A stretch of DNA of 25,449 nucleotides from a virus. A program made the translations under genes and the position numbers. The stretch is from positions 1 to 25,449 of the IMG/VR virus record IMGVR_UViG_3300046008_000142; one strand, written 5' to 3'. Shown here in pieces: positions 13,689-24,500 of this stretch. Each line of letters opens with the position of its first letter. Positions within the stretch are counted from its first letter, which is position 1. The notes under the pieces were generated by a model. That model did no database searches. It had not been told where the DNA came from and saw only the letters and a list, made by a program, of their open reading frames with translations.

Positions 13689-14105
13689 ATGAGTGAAGAA
13701 ACAGTAGCTGTAGCACAAGACATTACTCTTTCAAAGTTAGTTAAAGTCTATTTGAAAATGAAAGATAAGCGTTCGGAACTGAAAGCAAAATACACCGAAT
13801 CCGATGAGGCTATATCAACTCAGATGGATATGGTAAAGAAGGCGTTACTTCAACACTGCAAAGATACGGGTGCTGATAGTGTGCGAACAGAAGCAGGTTT
13901 GTTTTACCGTACTACAAGGCAAAGTTATTGGACTAGTGATTGGGAGTCTATGGGTAAATTCATAGTAGAGAACAATGTCCCTGAACTTTTAGAGAAACGG
14001 ATACAGCAAACCAATATGAAACAGTTTTTAGAAGAACACCCTGAGTTACTACCCCCGGGATTAAATGTGGATAGTGAATACACAATAACAGTGAGGAGAA
14101 AATAA
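13689..14105 (+). CDS. Conserved phage coiled-coil protein, 138 aa
   Basis: AAGGAG precedes the start. Residues 13-58 form a coiled coil (LSKLVKVYLKMKDKRSELKA and following). A conserved-looking core follows: GADSVRTEAGLFYRTTRQSYW, then an SDWESM helix and an LLEKRIQQTNMKQFLEEHPE segment ending in LPPGLNVDSEYTITVRRK. I recognise this pattern as a widespread phage protein family of unknown function, usually near replication or recombination genes. The coiled-coil plus beta layout recalls Gam/host-nuclease-inhibitor-like proteins, which is speculation. It overlaps the next start in TAATG. Confidence 0.75.
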   Translation: MSEETVAVAQDITLSKLVKVYLKMKDKRSELKAKYTESDEAISTQMDMVKKALLQHCKDTGADSVRTEAGLFYRTTRQSYWTSDWESMGKFIVENNVPELLEKRIQQTNMKQFLEEHPELLPPGLNVDSEYTITVRRK

Positions 14106-14359
14106 TGGCATCACCCTATGTACCAATTGAAGATGTGGCTAAATATTTTGCGGTATCTATTTCTACTATACGTGCATGGATTAGACAGGGCATCATCCCT
14201 AAAGATACATATATTAAAGTAGGGGCTACATATAGGTTTAACCTACTCGATGTAGAAAACGTACTAACAAATAAGGTAAAAGAAGCTGATGCAACTGAAT
14301 CAGACTACGCACCAATTCAATTAGAACTAGATTTTAACAACATAGACGAAGACAATTAA
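14105..14359 (+). CDS. Excisionase/MerR-type helix-turn-helix protein, 84 aa
   Basis: Residues 5-55 form a winged HTH of the HTH_17/MerR-excisionase group: VPIEDVAKYFAVSISTIRAW, then IRQGIIPKDTYIKVGATYRF and LLDVENVL. The C-terminal 30 residues are acidic and end in LELDFNNIDEDN, similar in charge to a protein-interaction tail. No integrase is visible in the window, so this is more likely a transcription or replication factor than an excisionase. Translation is coupled to the preceding gene (one-base overlap). Confidence 0.78.
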   Translation: MASPYVPIEDVAKYFAVSISTIRAWIRQGIIPKDTYIKVGATYRFNLLDVENVLTNKVKEADATESDYAPIQLELDFNNIDEDN

Positions 14360-14370
14360 GGAGAACTATC

Positions 14371-15291
14371 ATGTCAGCATTAACATTATTCGGTAATCAA
14401 CAAGACCCAAACGCCCTAGCGTTATTAGATGGTTTAGAAGACAACCTAACTAGTACGCTATCAGGCTCTACTGGCGTAACAAACCGTCGTATATCTATCA
14501 AGGGTAACGCATGGCGCGAGTACATTAACGGCAAGGAAGTACGTGTAGCAGAAGAACGTGCACTAAATGTAGTTATCATCAATGCCGCACCACTTAACCG
14601 TATGTATTTCCCTCCGTACAAAGAAGGTGAAGTAGCTAAACCAATTTGCTGGACATCGGATACTCAAAAACCTGATGCGGCAGTACCTGAAGAAACCCGT
14701 CAAGCACTTAAATGTATGGATTGCCCACAGAACATTAAAGGTTCAGGTCAAGGTGAGAGCCGCGCATGCCGATTCCAGCAACGTATTGCTGTGATGTTAG
14801 AAGGCAACCTAGATAAAGGTGAAGTGTACCAAGTTACATTACCATCTACATCTATTTTCGGTGACGGTGAACGTAACAAATGGCCATTACAAGCATATGG
14901 TCGCCACCTGAAAGCCCACAATACTCACGCTATAGGTATCATTACTGAGATGCGCTTAGACATTAGTAGCCCTACACCTAAGGTTACATTCAACCATAAG
15001 CGTCAATTAACAACAGCTGAGTTACAAGCGTGTTTAGCTATGCGTGACCATGCAGATACTATTCGTGCAGTTACATTGAACGTATCTCAATTTGACTCAG
15101 GCAATAAGGACAGCAAAGAAGAATTTGCACCAATCCCAAAAGCAATACCTAAAGTAGTTCCTGTAGTAGAAGTAGCCCCTGTAGTAGAAGAAATAGAAGA
15201 ACCGAAAGTTGTAGCATCTAAGAAACCTACACCACCTGCCGCTGTAGTAGAAGACCTAGGCTCTGTGGTTGGTGACTGGGATGATGAATAA
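14371..15291 (+). CDS. Probable single-stranded-DNA-binding protein (zinc-containing, acidic tail)
   Basis: A 306-residue protein with an AAGGAG site. Residues 40-240 are a beta-rich domain. It includes a cysteine set C93, C115, C118, C133 (CMDCPQNIKGSGQGESRACR), which fits a structural zinc. Residues 255-295 are a low-complexity Pro/Val/Glu linker, and the protein ends VVGDWDDE, an acidic tip like that of bacterial and phage SSBs. Such tails recruit replication and recombination partners. Function is assigned by architecture and its place before the primase-helicase; sequence similarity to a named SSB family is not claimed. It ends shortly before a terminator-like structure, as expected for a gene needed in excess. 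Confidence 0.65.
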   Translation: MSALTLFGNQQDPNALALLDGLEDNLTSTLSGSTGVTNRRISIKGNAWREYINGKEVRVAEERALNVVIINAAPLNRMYFPPYKEGEVAKPICWTSDTQKPDAAVPEETRQALKCMDCPQNIKGSGQGESRACRFQQRIAVMLEGNLDKGEVYQVTLPSTSIFGDGERNKWPLQAYGRHLKAHNTHAIGIITEMRLDISSPTPKVTFNHKRQLTTAELQACLAMRDHADTIRAVTLNVSQFDSGNKDSKEEFAPIPKAIPKVVPVVEVAPVVEEIEEPKVVASKKPTPPAAVVEDLGSVVGDWDDE

Positions 15292-15318
15292 CTAGTAGGT
15301 AACCTGATATAGGTTAGA

Positions 15319-15380
15319 CAGCGACTAGGTTGACGGACTGAACGGGCATACCACAATGCCCCCGTCGCTGATTTTTTCTT
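15319..15380 (+). terminator. Terminator-like structure after the SSB-like gene
   Basis: CAGCGAC (15319-15325) pairs with GTCGCTG (15364-15370), directly followed by ATTTTTTCTT. Inside, GGGCAT/ATGCCC (15344-15349 with 15356-15361) forms a tight hairpin, and GACGG/CCGTC (15332-15336 with 15362-15366) can replace the outer stem. A further small hairpin AACCT/AGGTT lies at 15301-15315. The T-run after GC-rich stems fits an intrinsic terminator; the alternative outer stems leave room for attenuation of the primase-helicase gene. Confidence 0.55.
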
Positions 15381-15398
15381 AATGTGGATGAGGCGGCT

Positions 15399-18251
15399 AT
15401 GGATACTAAAATATTTTTAGAATCGGTATTGGGGAGTAACGGACACTACTGCGTCTTCGGGTCTAGAAAATCCGATGATAAGAAGGTGCAGAAGTTCTAT
15501 GATTCTATTGATGCCGTAATAAGTGCTGCGAGTAACTTAGATGCAGAGGGGTATGATACCTATTTTGCGTTAGGGACGTTCCAAGAAGCGAACACTCGTA
15601 AAGCATACAATGTACTGGAATTAAAATCATTCTTCCTAGACCTAGATTGTGGGGAAGGTAAAGACTATGCGGCTAAGCCGGATGCGTTAGCATCATTACG
15701 TACTTTTTGCAAGCAAGCTAAATTACCTAGACCTACTATTATTGATTCAGGTCGTGGTATCCATGCGTACTGGCCTTTAACAGAAGCAATAAGTAGACAA
15801 GATTGGGAGCCCGTTGCAGAGCACCTTAAACAACTATGCGTAGAGTATAGCTTTGTTGCCGACCCCGCTGTTACTGCTGATGCGGCTAGGGTTTTACGTA
15901 TTCCCGGCACTCATAACTATAAAGACGAATCCCCTCACGCAGTAGGAATTATTGGGGAAGCTGCCAATACTGTACTGTTTTCAGAATTTAAAGACCTACT
16001 AGGGGAAAATACGTTCGCCCCCACCCATAAGTCTTTTATACCTAGTGATATGAACGCAGTGATGCAAGCGTTATCAGGTAGCTATGTTAGTAAGTTCCGT
16101 ACTATTATGATTAAGACCGCAGAGGGTAAAGGTTGTGCCCAGCTAGCGGAAGTGTACTCAAATCAAGCTAATGTATCTGAGCCTCTATGGCGAGCAGGTC
16201 TATCTGTAGCCGCATTTTGTGAAGACCGAGCCAAGGCAATACATAAGATATCTAATAAACACCCTGCATATAACTTTGACGATACAGAGGAAAAAGCTTC
16301 TCGTATCAAGGGGCCATACTTATGTGAGCGGTTTAACGAATATAATACGGGAGTATGCACTGGGTGCCAGCACTGGAATAAGATAAAGTCCCCTATATCA
16401 TTGGGCAGAGAAGTAGAAGAAGCCTCTGAAGAAGACAATATAGTATTAAGTAAACCTGCAGATATAACAGTAGAAGAACCACAGCAATACATAATACCGA
16501 AGTACCCCGCACCATACTTTAGAGGTAAGGGCGGCGGTGTGTTCAAACGAGTTAAAGGTGAAGACGGAGAGCCTGTTGAAGTCCCTGTCTACCATAACGA
16601 TTTATACATGATAAGTGCCGTTGATGATTCCGATGTAGGTATATCCGCAGTGCTTAGACTTCACCTGCCCCATGTAGGTGTTAAAGATTTTACAGTACCC
16701 CTATCGGCCATGACCTCTAAAGAGGAACTACGTAAATACATGGCGTTTAACGGGGTTGCTATTATAAAGGTTGACGAAATTATGACGTACTTAACACAGT
16801 GGTTTAATGAACTACAAGCTAAGACAGCGGCTAGTGAAGCCCGCAAACAGTTTGGCTGGACAGATAAAAATATGACCTCGTTTGTTCTTGGCAATATGGA
16901 GATTTATGGAGACCGAGTAGAAGGTAACCCCCCGTCCAATGTGACTGCAGGTTTATTCCCTATGTTTAAACCCAGTGGTACATTCGAGGGGTGGAAAGAG
17001 ACACTTAACTTCTATAACCGTCCCGGATTTGAGGTGCACCAATATGTGGTTGGGCTCGGCTTTGGCTCAATTTTAATGGAACTATTCCCAATTAATGGTG
17101 CGATATTCCATGTGCATAGTAAAGACAGTGGCTTAGGTAAAACAACAGCGATGTTTGCAGGGGCGTCTATATGGGGTAACCCTGATATGTTAGTACTACA
17201 AGAGCGGGACACATATAACTCTAAGATGAACCGTGCCGAAGTGTACAAAAATTTGCCCTTATACTCAGATGAAATGACTAACACACTACCAAAAGATTTA
17301 AGTGATTTTGCATACCAAATACCTAGTGGGCAACAACGTAATCGTATGGGTGCCAAAGGTAATGTAGAACGCACTCGCGGGGAGCCATGGAAACTAATAG
17401 CCGCCACGACAGGTAACACAAGTATGCTTGAGCGAATTGCATTATATAAGTCGCTACCTAAAGCAGAGGCTCAACGTATTTTAGAGTACCGTACTAAGGC
17501 TATATACTTTGCAAGTAAAGAAGAAACTGATATTTTTAGTGAGCAGTTAAAGACCCATTTTGGCCACGCGGCAGTTCCTTTTGTGCAGTATGTTATTAAC
17601 AACTTACCAGCTATTAAAGAACTAGCTAAGGCAACTCAAATACGTATTGATACCGCTGCGGGACTAGCACAAGAAAATAGATTTTGGTCTGTCCTCTCTA
17701 CGGCGGGTGTTCTCGGTTTAATGATAGCCAAGAAAGCAGGGTTACTAAACTATGATACGGGGCCTGTTGCTAATTGGCTTGTAGACTTAATGAAGCACAA
17801 CAAAGAGAACGTCACCGAAATGGGTGGGGATGTAGAAAGTATCCTGACCGACTACTTAGCCGAGAACTATAACAACATCTTACGCATTAAGAGTACTGAT
17901 GATGCACGTAAAGGCGCTACAGGTCTTGACCACTTGATTACTCCTGATGCGTTACCTAGACTTGGGTTGGTTGCACGATATGAATATGACATTAAGCGGT
18001 TATACTTGATGCCGAAACCACTAAAAGAATGGTGCGGTAAGCAGCAGATTAACTATTCAGGGTTTATTGATGGGCTAAAATCAGGTCGCACTAAAGCTAA
18101 AGGGGATAAACAACGTATGGGTAAAGGCACTAATATGAACCTACCCCCAGTTCCAGTAATTGTTATTGATTGTTCGGAGTTTATGAATGAAGAAACAGAA
18201 CAAGTCATCGCCGCTGGTGCAGCGCTCCTCGAAAAACAAGCTGTGGCATAG
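15399..18251 (+). CDS. Primase-helicase fusion (RepB/AEP-like primase plus DUF927-like ATPase)
   Basis: A 950-residue replication protein. The N-terminal domain is an archaeo-eukaryotic-type (RepB-like) primase: FFLDLDCGEGKDY with D81 and D83, SGRGIHAYWPL with H122, and LRIPGTHNYK (R167, H172). A middle segment carries a possible zinc site C309, C320, C323, H325. The C-terminal half is a DUF927-like/SF3-type helicase ATPase: Walker A SGLGKTT (K581, T582), Walker B LPLYSDEM (D624, E625), then an Arg-rich GQQRNRMG segment. It would prime and unwind DNA for the family A polymerase. I chose ATG 15399, which has GAGG upstream, over the GTG at 15384. The end overlaps the next gene by 65 bases. Confidence 0.9.
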   Translation: MDTKIFLESVLGSNGHYCVFGSRKSDDKKVQKFYDSIDAVISAASNLDAEGYDTYFALGTFQEANTRKAYNVLELKSFFLDLDCGEGKDYAAKPDALASLRTFCKQAKLPRPTIIDSGRGIHAYWPLTEAISRQDWEPVAEHLKQLCVEYSFVADPAVTADAARVLRIPGTHNYKDESPHAVGIIGEAANTVLFSEFKDLLGENTFAPTHKSFIPSDMNAVMQALSGSYVSKFRTIMIKTAEGKGCAQLAEVYSNQANVSEPLWRAGLSVAAFCEDRAKAIHKISNKHPAYNFDDTEEKASRIKGPYLCERFNEYNTGVCTGCQHWNKIKSPISLGREVEEASEEDNIVLSKPADITVEEPQQYIIPKYPAPYFRGKGGGVFKRVKGEDGEPVEVPVYHNDLYMISAVDDSDVGISAVLRLHLPHVGVKDFTVPLSAMTSKEELRKYMAFNGVAIIKVDEIMTYLTQWFNELQAKTAASEARKQFGWTDKNMTSFVLGNMEIYGDRVEGNPPSNVTAGLFPMFKPSGTFEGWKETLNFYNRPGFEVHQYVVGLGFGSILMELFPINGAIFHVHSKDSGLGKTTAMFAGASIWGNPDMLVLQERDTYNSKMNRAEVYKNLPLYSDEMTNTLPKDLSDFAYQIPSGQQRNRMGAKGNVERTRGEPWKLIAATTGNTSMLERIALYKSLPKAEAQRILEYRTKAIYFASKEETDIFSEQLKTHFGHAAVPFVQYVINNLPAIKELAKATQIRIDTAAGLAQENRFWSVLSTAGVLGLMIAKKAGLLNYDTGPVANWLVDLMKHNKENVTEMGGDVESILTDYLAENYNNILRIKSTDDARKGATGLDHLITPDALPRLGLVARYEYDIKRLYLMPKPLKEWCGKQQINYSGFIDGLKSGRTKAKGDKQRMGKGTNMNLPPVPVIVIDCSEFMNEETEQVIAAGAALLEKQAVA

Positions 18252-18453
18252 TGATTTAGCCCCCGATGGGGTTAGAATACTAGTGGATTGGGACAAATTT
18301 ACCATAGGAAGTTCGGTGTTTGTCCCTGCAATTAACGTCGAGGAGTTAGTTACGCAGGTAAAATTACTGGCTTTACGTAATTTATGGACAATTGAGTATA
18401 GACAAAGAATAGAAAATAAGCTATGGGGGGTTCGCTTTTGGCGAATGTTGTGA
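18187..18453 (+). CDS. Conserved small phage protein, 88 aa
   Basis: The gene starts inside the end of the primase-helicase gene, with GGAG seven bases upstream. After a basic N-terminus the core is DGVRILVDWDKFTIGSSVFVPA, then a helix (EELVTQVKLLALRN) and the basic segment IEYRQRIENKLWGVRFWRML. I recognise the W-D-K-x-x-x-GSS-x-F-x-P pattern followed by R-x-x-x-E-N-x-x-G-x-R-x-W as a small family common in phages, of unknown function; the layout suggests a small nucleic-acid-binding fold. It is the last gene of the + strand run. Confidence 0.72.
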   Translation: MKKQNKSSPLVQRSSKNKLWHSDLAPDGVRILVDWDKFTIGSSVFVPAINVEELVTQVKLLALRNLWTIEYRQRIENKLWGVRFWRML

Positions 18454-18480
18454 TACTATTCGCTTGACATTGATAGTGTC

Positions 18481-18499
18481 ATCTCGCTCTCCACGAGAT
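18481..18499. other. 6-bp hairpin between the convergent operons
   Basis: ATCTCG and CGAGAT form a 6-bp stem with a 7-base loop, just ahead of the main terminator. It may help end transcription from the - strand operon, for which no T-run terminator was seen. Confidence 0.4.
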
Positions 18500-18507
18500 T
18501 CTCCTCG

Positions 18508-18537
18508 GGGCCTACGTCTGTAGGCCCTTTCTTTATT
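18508..18537 (+). terminator. Strong intrinsic terminator of the replication operon
   Basis: GGGCCTAC (18508-18515) and GTAGGCCC (18520-18527) form an 8-bp GC-rich stem with a GTCT loop, followed by TTTCTTTATT. It ends + strand transcription; its T-tract overlaps the last codons of the convergent - strand gene. On the - strand the stem is not followed by T residues. Confidence 0.88.
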
Positions 18538-21500
18538 CTTCGTCAGCGTCTTCTTCTGATTCCCCGTCGTATTCAGCTGCATCTTTAAGTAGTTCGTAAC
18601 GCATGCCCTTGCTGAAAGTTACCCCGTGGTACATCTCTGAAGTTGTAGTCATATGTTGACGCATAGAATTAACTATAGTATCCCCTGTTATAGCCAACCC
18701 CGGGTGCTGCTTACTAAATTTACGCATGTCTTCCAACACTTCGGATGCATCGGATGAGTTACCTTCACGAGTAGCTATGTAAAACTTGCGTAGTAACTTG
18801 GTCTTTTGCTCAGTAGCGTCTTTGTCTGCATTCTTCTCTTTAGAGTTGATTTCTAATTGGCGAGTGTATTCGGCAGGGGCGAAACCAAAGGCTTGTGCAC
18901 CAGCATTCCATGCGCTCATTTCCCCAGTGATGGGGTCACCTCGTAAAGTTGTAGTACCTTCTACAGCATACCGTACAGCTTTTAATCCGTTGCCTAGTGC
19001 AGATGGAAGCATTTGTTCAATACCTCGTTCGACATTACCCTCCCCTATTAAACTTGCACCCCTGTACATACGATTAACTGTGCCTAAAACAGGACCACCT
19101 AGCATTTCAGTTACAGCTTGAATTGGTGTTTGGTCACGGTTGTAGCTATTATCACGGAATATTAAATCACTTAACCCGATACGAGCACCAATCTCTAGCC
19201 CAGTGATGGCGTTTAATCCACCAGAGTACGCAGTTTCACCCATCCATTTACGAGCTGCGGTATCCATATCATCATCGTCATCGTCTTTAAACAAATCATA
19301 AATCATGGCTGCCATACCAAACATAGGGATACCCCTAATACCAGCGAATAGCGCAGCGGAAGCGTATATACCTGCTATTTGTTGTTTAGCTGCTTTACGA
19401 ACGTCTGGGTCTTGGTCTTTCAAAGCAGTATGTGCAGTTTTAAATAACATGTAGTACATAGAAACACCGTAGCGTTTAAACATAAACATTACCTTGCCGA
19501 TACCGGATTGAGCGATACGGGGGGCAGCTGCAGCTGCAGTACCACCATTGGTAAGTTCAGACATGTATATAGCCGATTCAGCCGCACGTTGTTCTTTCTC
19601 AGCCGCAGATAGTTTCTTCTCCTCAGCCGTAGCTTTGCTTGAATTTAGTCTGTCTAACTCTAAGGTATAAGATGCAACCAAAGTAACTTGACGGTTCATA
19701 CGCTCACCGTGGTGGAATATAAATCCAGTCACAGCATTAACTTTAGACATTAGGGTGCCACTTTCATTAACGTCTAGAATATCATACATCTGAGACCTAT
19801 TAAGTTGTCCGTAGTCTAGAGCCACTTTAGCTAAAGTTTCTAATCGTTTAATTTCTGGTGATAAGTTCTTATCATTGAAGTTTATGTTATCAATTGAGGG
19901 GAACGCCTTGGTCTTAACTTTCTTTTCGGTCCCGTTAATAACCACATAGGAGTCAACTTCTCTTTCTAGCCCACTAGTTGAGAACACTCTGTATGCTGCA
20001 CCTATTGCCTTAGTAGTTTCTGAGTACCCATACTTACCACCTAGATACGGCATTACTATTAACGGCACCTGAGTTAAGTTGACTATTGCAGAAGACACGT
20101 TTAACCCTAGGGTCATATTGAACCCTATTGAGGTAGCTACTTTAGACCATTGTGGTACTTCAGGGCTTATTGCATAATCAATGCGTTTAGATAGTTCTTC
20201 ATAAAATTCAACTGTAGTTTCATCACTACCCTGCGACCTTACGTACTCCAACATATCTGATTTTAACTTAGATAGTTTGGCACCGTATTCCATATTGGAT
20301 AACTGTCTAGACATACTAAAGGCTCGCATGCGCATAGCATTTACAGCATCGCGCTCAAAACCCAGTGTGCCTTTACGTTTACGGAAGCCCTGTGCAAAAG
20401 ATGTTTCAGGTAAAGTGTTTAAGAACAAGCGCATTACTTCTTCTGTAACTTTAGAGTCCACCTTGTTGATTTCCATAGTTCTAAGAACGCTATTTACAAA
20501 CGAGGTAGGTGGCGCATTGCGGTAGTTCATCTCAGATATGTTTGCAAATTTCTGTATACCCGTGGCGCCTTCGGCTTTTAATTCTTCTGCAACACGCTCA
20601 CGTTCACGCTTAGTTTCAAATCGTTCAACATAAAACTCTGTAGTGTTAGTATCAGGATTTTTGGCTGAATATGATAACCAGTATGTACCAGTACGAGTCA
20701 ATGGGAAGTACGGCTCAATTTTACCGCTCTTAAATAGGCGAACATAAATTTCTGTCTTAAGCTTTTTAGCTGCTTCTTCATCTACAACTGCATCGTCAAT
20801 ACGTTGTTTTAAGGTGTCCCATATTTCTTCGTACATTTTTGCATAGGTATCACGCATAACTCTGTATACATTACGGCCCTCATCACCCAATGCTTTCCAA
20901 TCACCTTGCATCTTATCCCATGCTTCTAACTTCTCTTTTTCTTTGGCATAAGTATCTCTAGGTTTAGACGGGTCAACTTCTTCAATTGTAGAGGTGTATA
21001 CGGTATTATTTAAATTGTCCACTAGCTTGGCGTTATTTTTAGCCCAAGTTTCTACGTGCTTAAGCACAGGTTCAATCATCTGATGGCGTTTGTTTTCTGC
21101 ACCGGACTTCATGTTTACTAGCTTGTCCACATCGGGTGCCATAGGGATGTCCTTCTTAGCCACATCTACCAATGCGTTTAAAGGTAATGACATGCGAACT
21201 AAATCTTTAGCTTTACCAAACACGCTACCTGTAAAGAACTCGTGGAACTTGTCTATTTTTTCTTCGTTTAGGCCGGGTAGGTTTTTAGCTATAGCACCCA
21301 TATTGTTTAATATAGTAGCGCCATTGCCGGATATAGATGCAGCATAGAGTGCGCCAGCGTTACGAGTATTAGGCGCTGTAGAAAGGATAGCAGAAATAAT
21401 CTTATCCGCTTGGTCATAAGCAGAGCCTACAGATTTAGGGCCTAAACCCAGTAAGTTACGCACAAAGTTTACTATAGTGTTAGAGAACCGCTCCCATGCA

Positions 21501-24500
21501 GATGTAGTACCAGTAGGTATAATGCCCTGTAACTTGGCTTGAAACTCAGGGTTACTAAATGCTTCAGCTACAAACTCGTCAAGAGATGTTGCGCCATAGG
21601 CGGTATCTAAGAACGGTTTAACTTCTTCAAATAACTTAGTAAGTTGTTTAGTAGCAGGGTGTAATTTGTTTGCTAAAACATGTGATGTAGCAGCGTGTAC
21701 TACCTCGTGCCCTAAGACGTGAAGGCGCATTCCATCAACAGAATCGAGTTTGATAGTATTAGATGCAGGGTCGTATAAGCCCGGTACAGGGTTGCCTTGT
21801 TCATCTTGTAAACCTTTAACAACCTCAACTTTAGTGCTACCGACAGCACCTGCTAATAACTTAGCAATACGGGATTGTGCGCCTTCTGTTGATGCGGCTA
21901 TAGCGTTTAGAGCACCGGTTAAGTTACCTACTTTAAGCATTGCTTGGATAGCAGGGTGCATAGGTAGCCCGAGTCTATATACAGCGTCTTTTTCTAGCTT
22001 CAGCTGTTTGCGCATTGCTTCTTCGTACTCTTTTACCATCGCTTCTTCGTAATCAAGCACAGTAGCATCTTGACCTAATGATGGCTGCAAGAATAGATTA
22101 TTAATGAACTCCTCAGTAGTCATGTCTTTTTCGGTATTGAAGTTTTCAACGTACTCATCTAGAACTTCTTTAGAGTCTTCGCTTAGATTTTCCGATACCC
22201 ATTTATATGCTAGGCGTGACTGTACTCCGTTCATACCTGAGAAGAATTGGCTTTCCATATCAGTCTCTAGGCCAGCTTTAAACTTAGGAGTGTTGTACGC
22301 ATAGTCAAATGCTATGTTAATTAAGTTATCTACCGAGCGTGCCATTTTAGTAAAGTATGTGCGTGCAGCCGATGCAGTGGGGGCTGTAACTTTTTTGTTT
22401 CGTAGTAATGCAGAAATAGTATCTGTATCATCAGGGTTGTCTATATCATTCTGCTCCATATTTTTATACGCTTTAGATATAGCGTCATGGAATGCTCTAG
22501 TAGGTGGTGTAGCTAATTCAAACCAAGCTTCATTACCTTGTAGTTTTCTAGCAGCTCGTTTAATACGTTCGATACGTGCTTCTTCTTTGGTGCGGCGTTT
22601 AGCCTTGGGCGTTTCTTTTTTAGCTACAACCGTTTCCTTTTTGGCTACAGGTTTTTCTAGTGTAGCTCGCTTAGGCTCTGCTCGCCCTGCAGGGACTCCA
22701 GTATCTCTTGTACTTGGAACCAATCTACTATCGACAGGTGCTTTAGTTCTTCCGGTATTGTCATCTTTTGCACTGACCGGTTGTTTTCCGCTACTACTAG
22801 GGCTAACTCGAGCTGCTTTCTGCTCAACGGCTGGCTGTTTTGTTGGTTGTCTAGATACATCTTCTTTTCCCTCCTTAACTACTTTAGTAGCTTTAACAGG
22901 TTCTAATATTCCACCTTTAGGTCCAAACATCGTAGCTTGTTTAGCAAATATAGGGGACTTAACAAAGTTAGTAATTTTTTGTTTAGCAACTGGCTTCACT
23001 TGTGGGTTTGCTGCGTAGTCGACTAGTTCGCCGCGAATTTCTGTACGTTGTGTAGGGTCATTAAAATCTTTGCCACGTAATCTGGCCCGGATAGGGGCGT
23101 TCTTTAGTATACCAAAACTTGTTAGCCAGTCATCATTAATAAACTGAGGTACTTCTTGCTCGGCTTCGGTTTCTGCAGTGGCAGCTTCTTTTTCAACATT
23201 ACGGGCAACTCGTTTTTCTTCAGTGGTTGCAGGTAATACACCGGGTAATCTAGCTTGTTCAGGCTGACGCGGAGCTTCTACTTTTTCTGGAACCAATGCC
23301 TCTACATCCATCTCATTAGGGGCAGAGGGCTCTACTTCAACTTCAGGTTCTTCCGCTAGGCGTACGTCATATGCACGGTCAATAAGAGTTTTTTCGCGGG
23401 CCGTAAGCTTCGGCATAGATATACCTAGGTCTGATAAAGACCGTATAAACGCCTTAGGTATGTTACGAATCTCAGGATTTTCAATTATAGGTAGTAGTAA
23501 CTCTAGACGTTTGTCCTGAGCCGATTTCTCTTGGGTGCTTTGTAGCCGTGCATCTATTTCGGTTATGTCTGATTCAAGCTTAAGTTTTGCGGTTTCTGCA
23601 TCTTTACCTAAGGCGGCTAATTCAACTACTCGTTTTTCTTGCTCTTGCTTAGCTGTATTTTCATCTAGCTCTTTTTGCTGATTAATAATTAGCTCTTGTA
23701 TTTGTTCTTCTATTGTTTGGCCACCAGTAAGAGGTAGCTCTTGTTGGGCTTGTTCGGTAGATTGTTGTGCTATTACATCTGCTGGAGATGGAGTTGGTTG
23801 TGCCGGAGCTTGCGCTTGTTGTGCAAATAACTCTTGTTGTTGTGGCACAGGTTGTAGTGGGGCCTGTTGTGCTTCTTGAGCAACCTTATTCTTTGCTTCT
23901 TGCTCTAATTCTTGAGTACGTTGTGCTAAGTCATACCCAAACAAATCACCTTGTGGTTTATCCTCAGATGGTGCGCGTACCCCTTCACCTTGAGTTGCTG
24001 CTTTTGCTGCAGCTAAATCGGCACCGAATAAATCACCTTGTGGGGCTTCTGCTGTAGGGGCAGTGATGCCTTTCTCAGATTCTGGAACTGTTGGTTTAGG
24101 GCCTTTATGCTTACCTAAGGCTAAGTCTACTAATGCACTGGCTAGCGCACCGACACCGGCACCGTATTTAAAGTTCTCACCTGCGCCAGATAAAATTTCT
24201 TGGTTGGGGTCATACACACCTTTAGCAACTAAGTTCTGTGCTATTTGTTGAGCAGCCTCTTGTGCACCCTCTGTACCACCCCTTGCTGCTGTTCGTAGTA
24301 AGAAACTTTTAATACCTGCACCAATTTCAGGAGCGATAATATCAGATAGACCAATAGGAATACCTAATGCAGTAGCAAAGGCTCTTTCCCCACCGGTAGC
24401 ACCAGCTTGTTCTGCTCTAGTACGAGCTTCACCTGCGCCAGCTGCACCACCTAAACCTGCCGCGCCTATACGACCTGCAACACCTAACGGACCCGCAGCA

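Noticed and set aside
15384-15398. GTG start for the primase-helicase
   Set aside because: ATG 15399 has GAGG at suitable spacing; the GTG has none and lies right after the T-run.
18508-18537. Bidirectional terminator
   Set aside because: The stem is symmetric but only the + strand has a following T-tract; on the - strand the stem is followed by CGAGGAG.
22314-23018. 234-codon open frame antisense to the giant gene
   Set aside because: No ribosome site, Ser/Ala/Leu-rich composition typical of antisense reading of a biased gene, and several similar antisense frames lie along the same gene.
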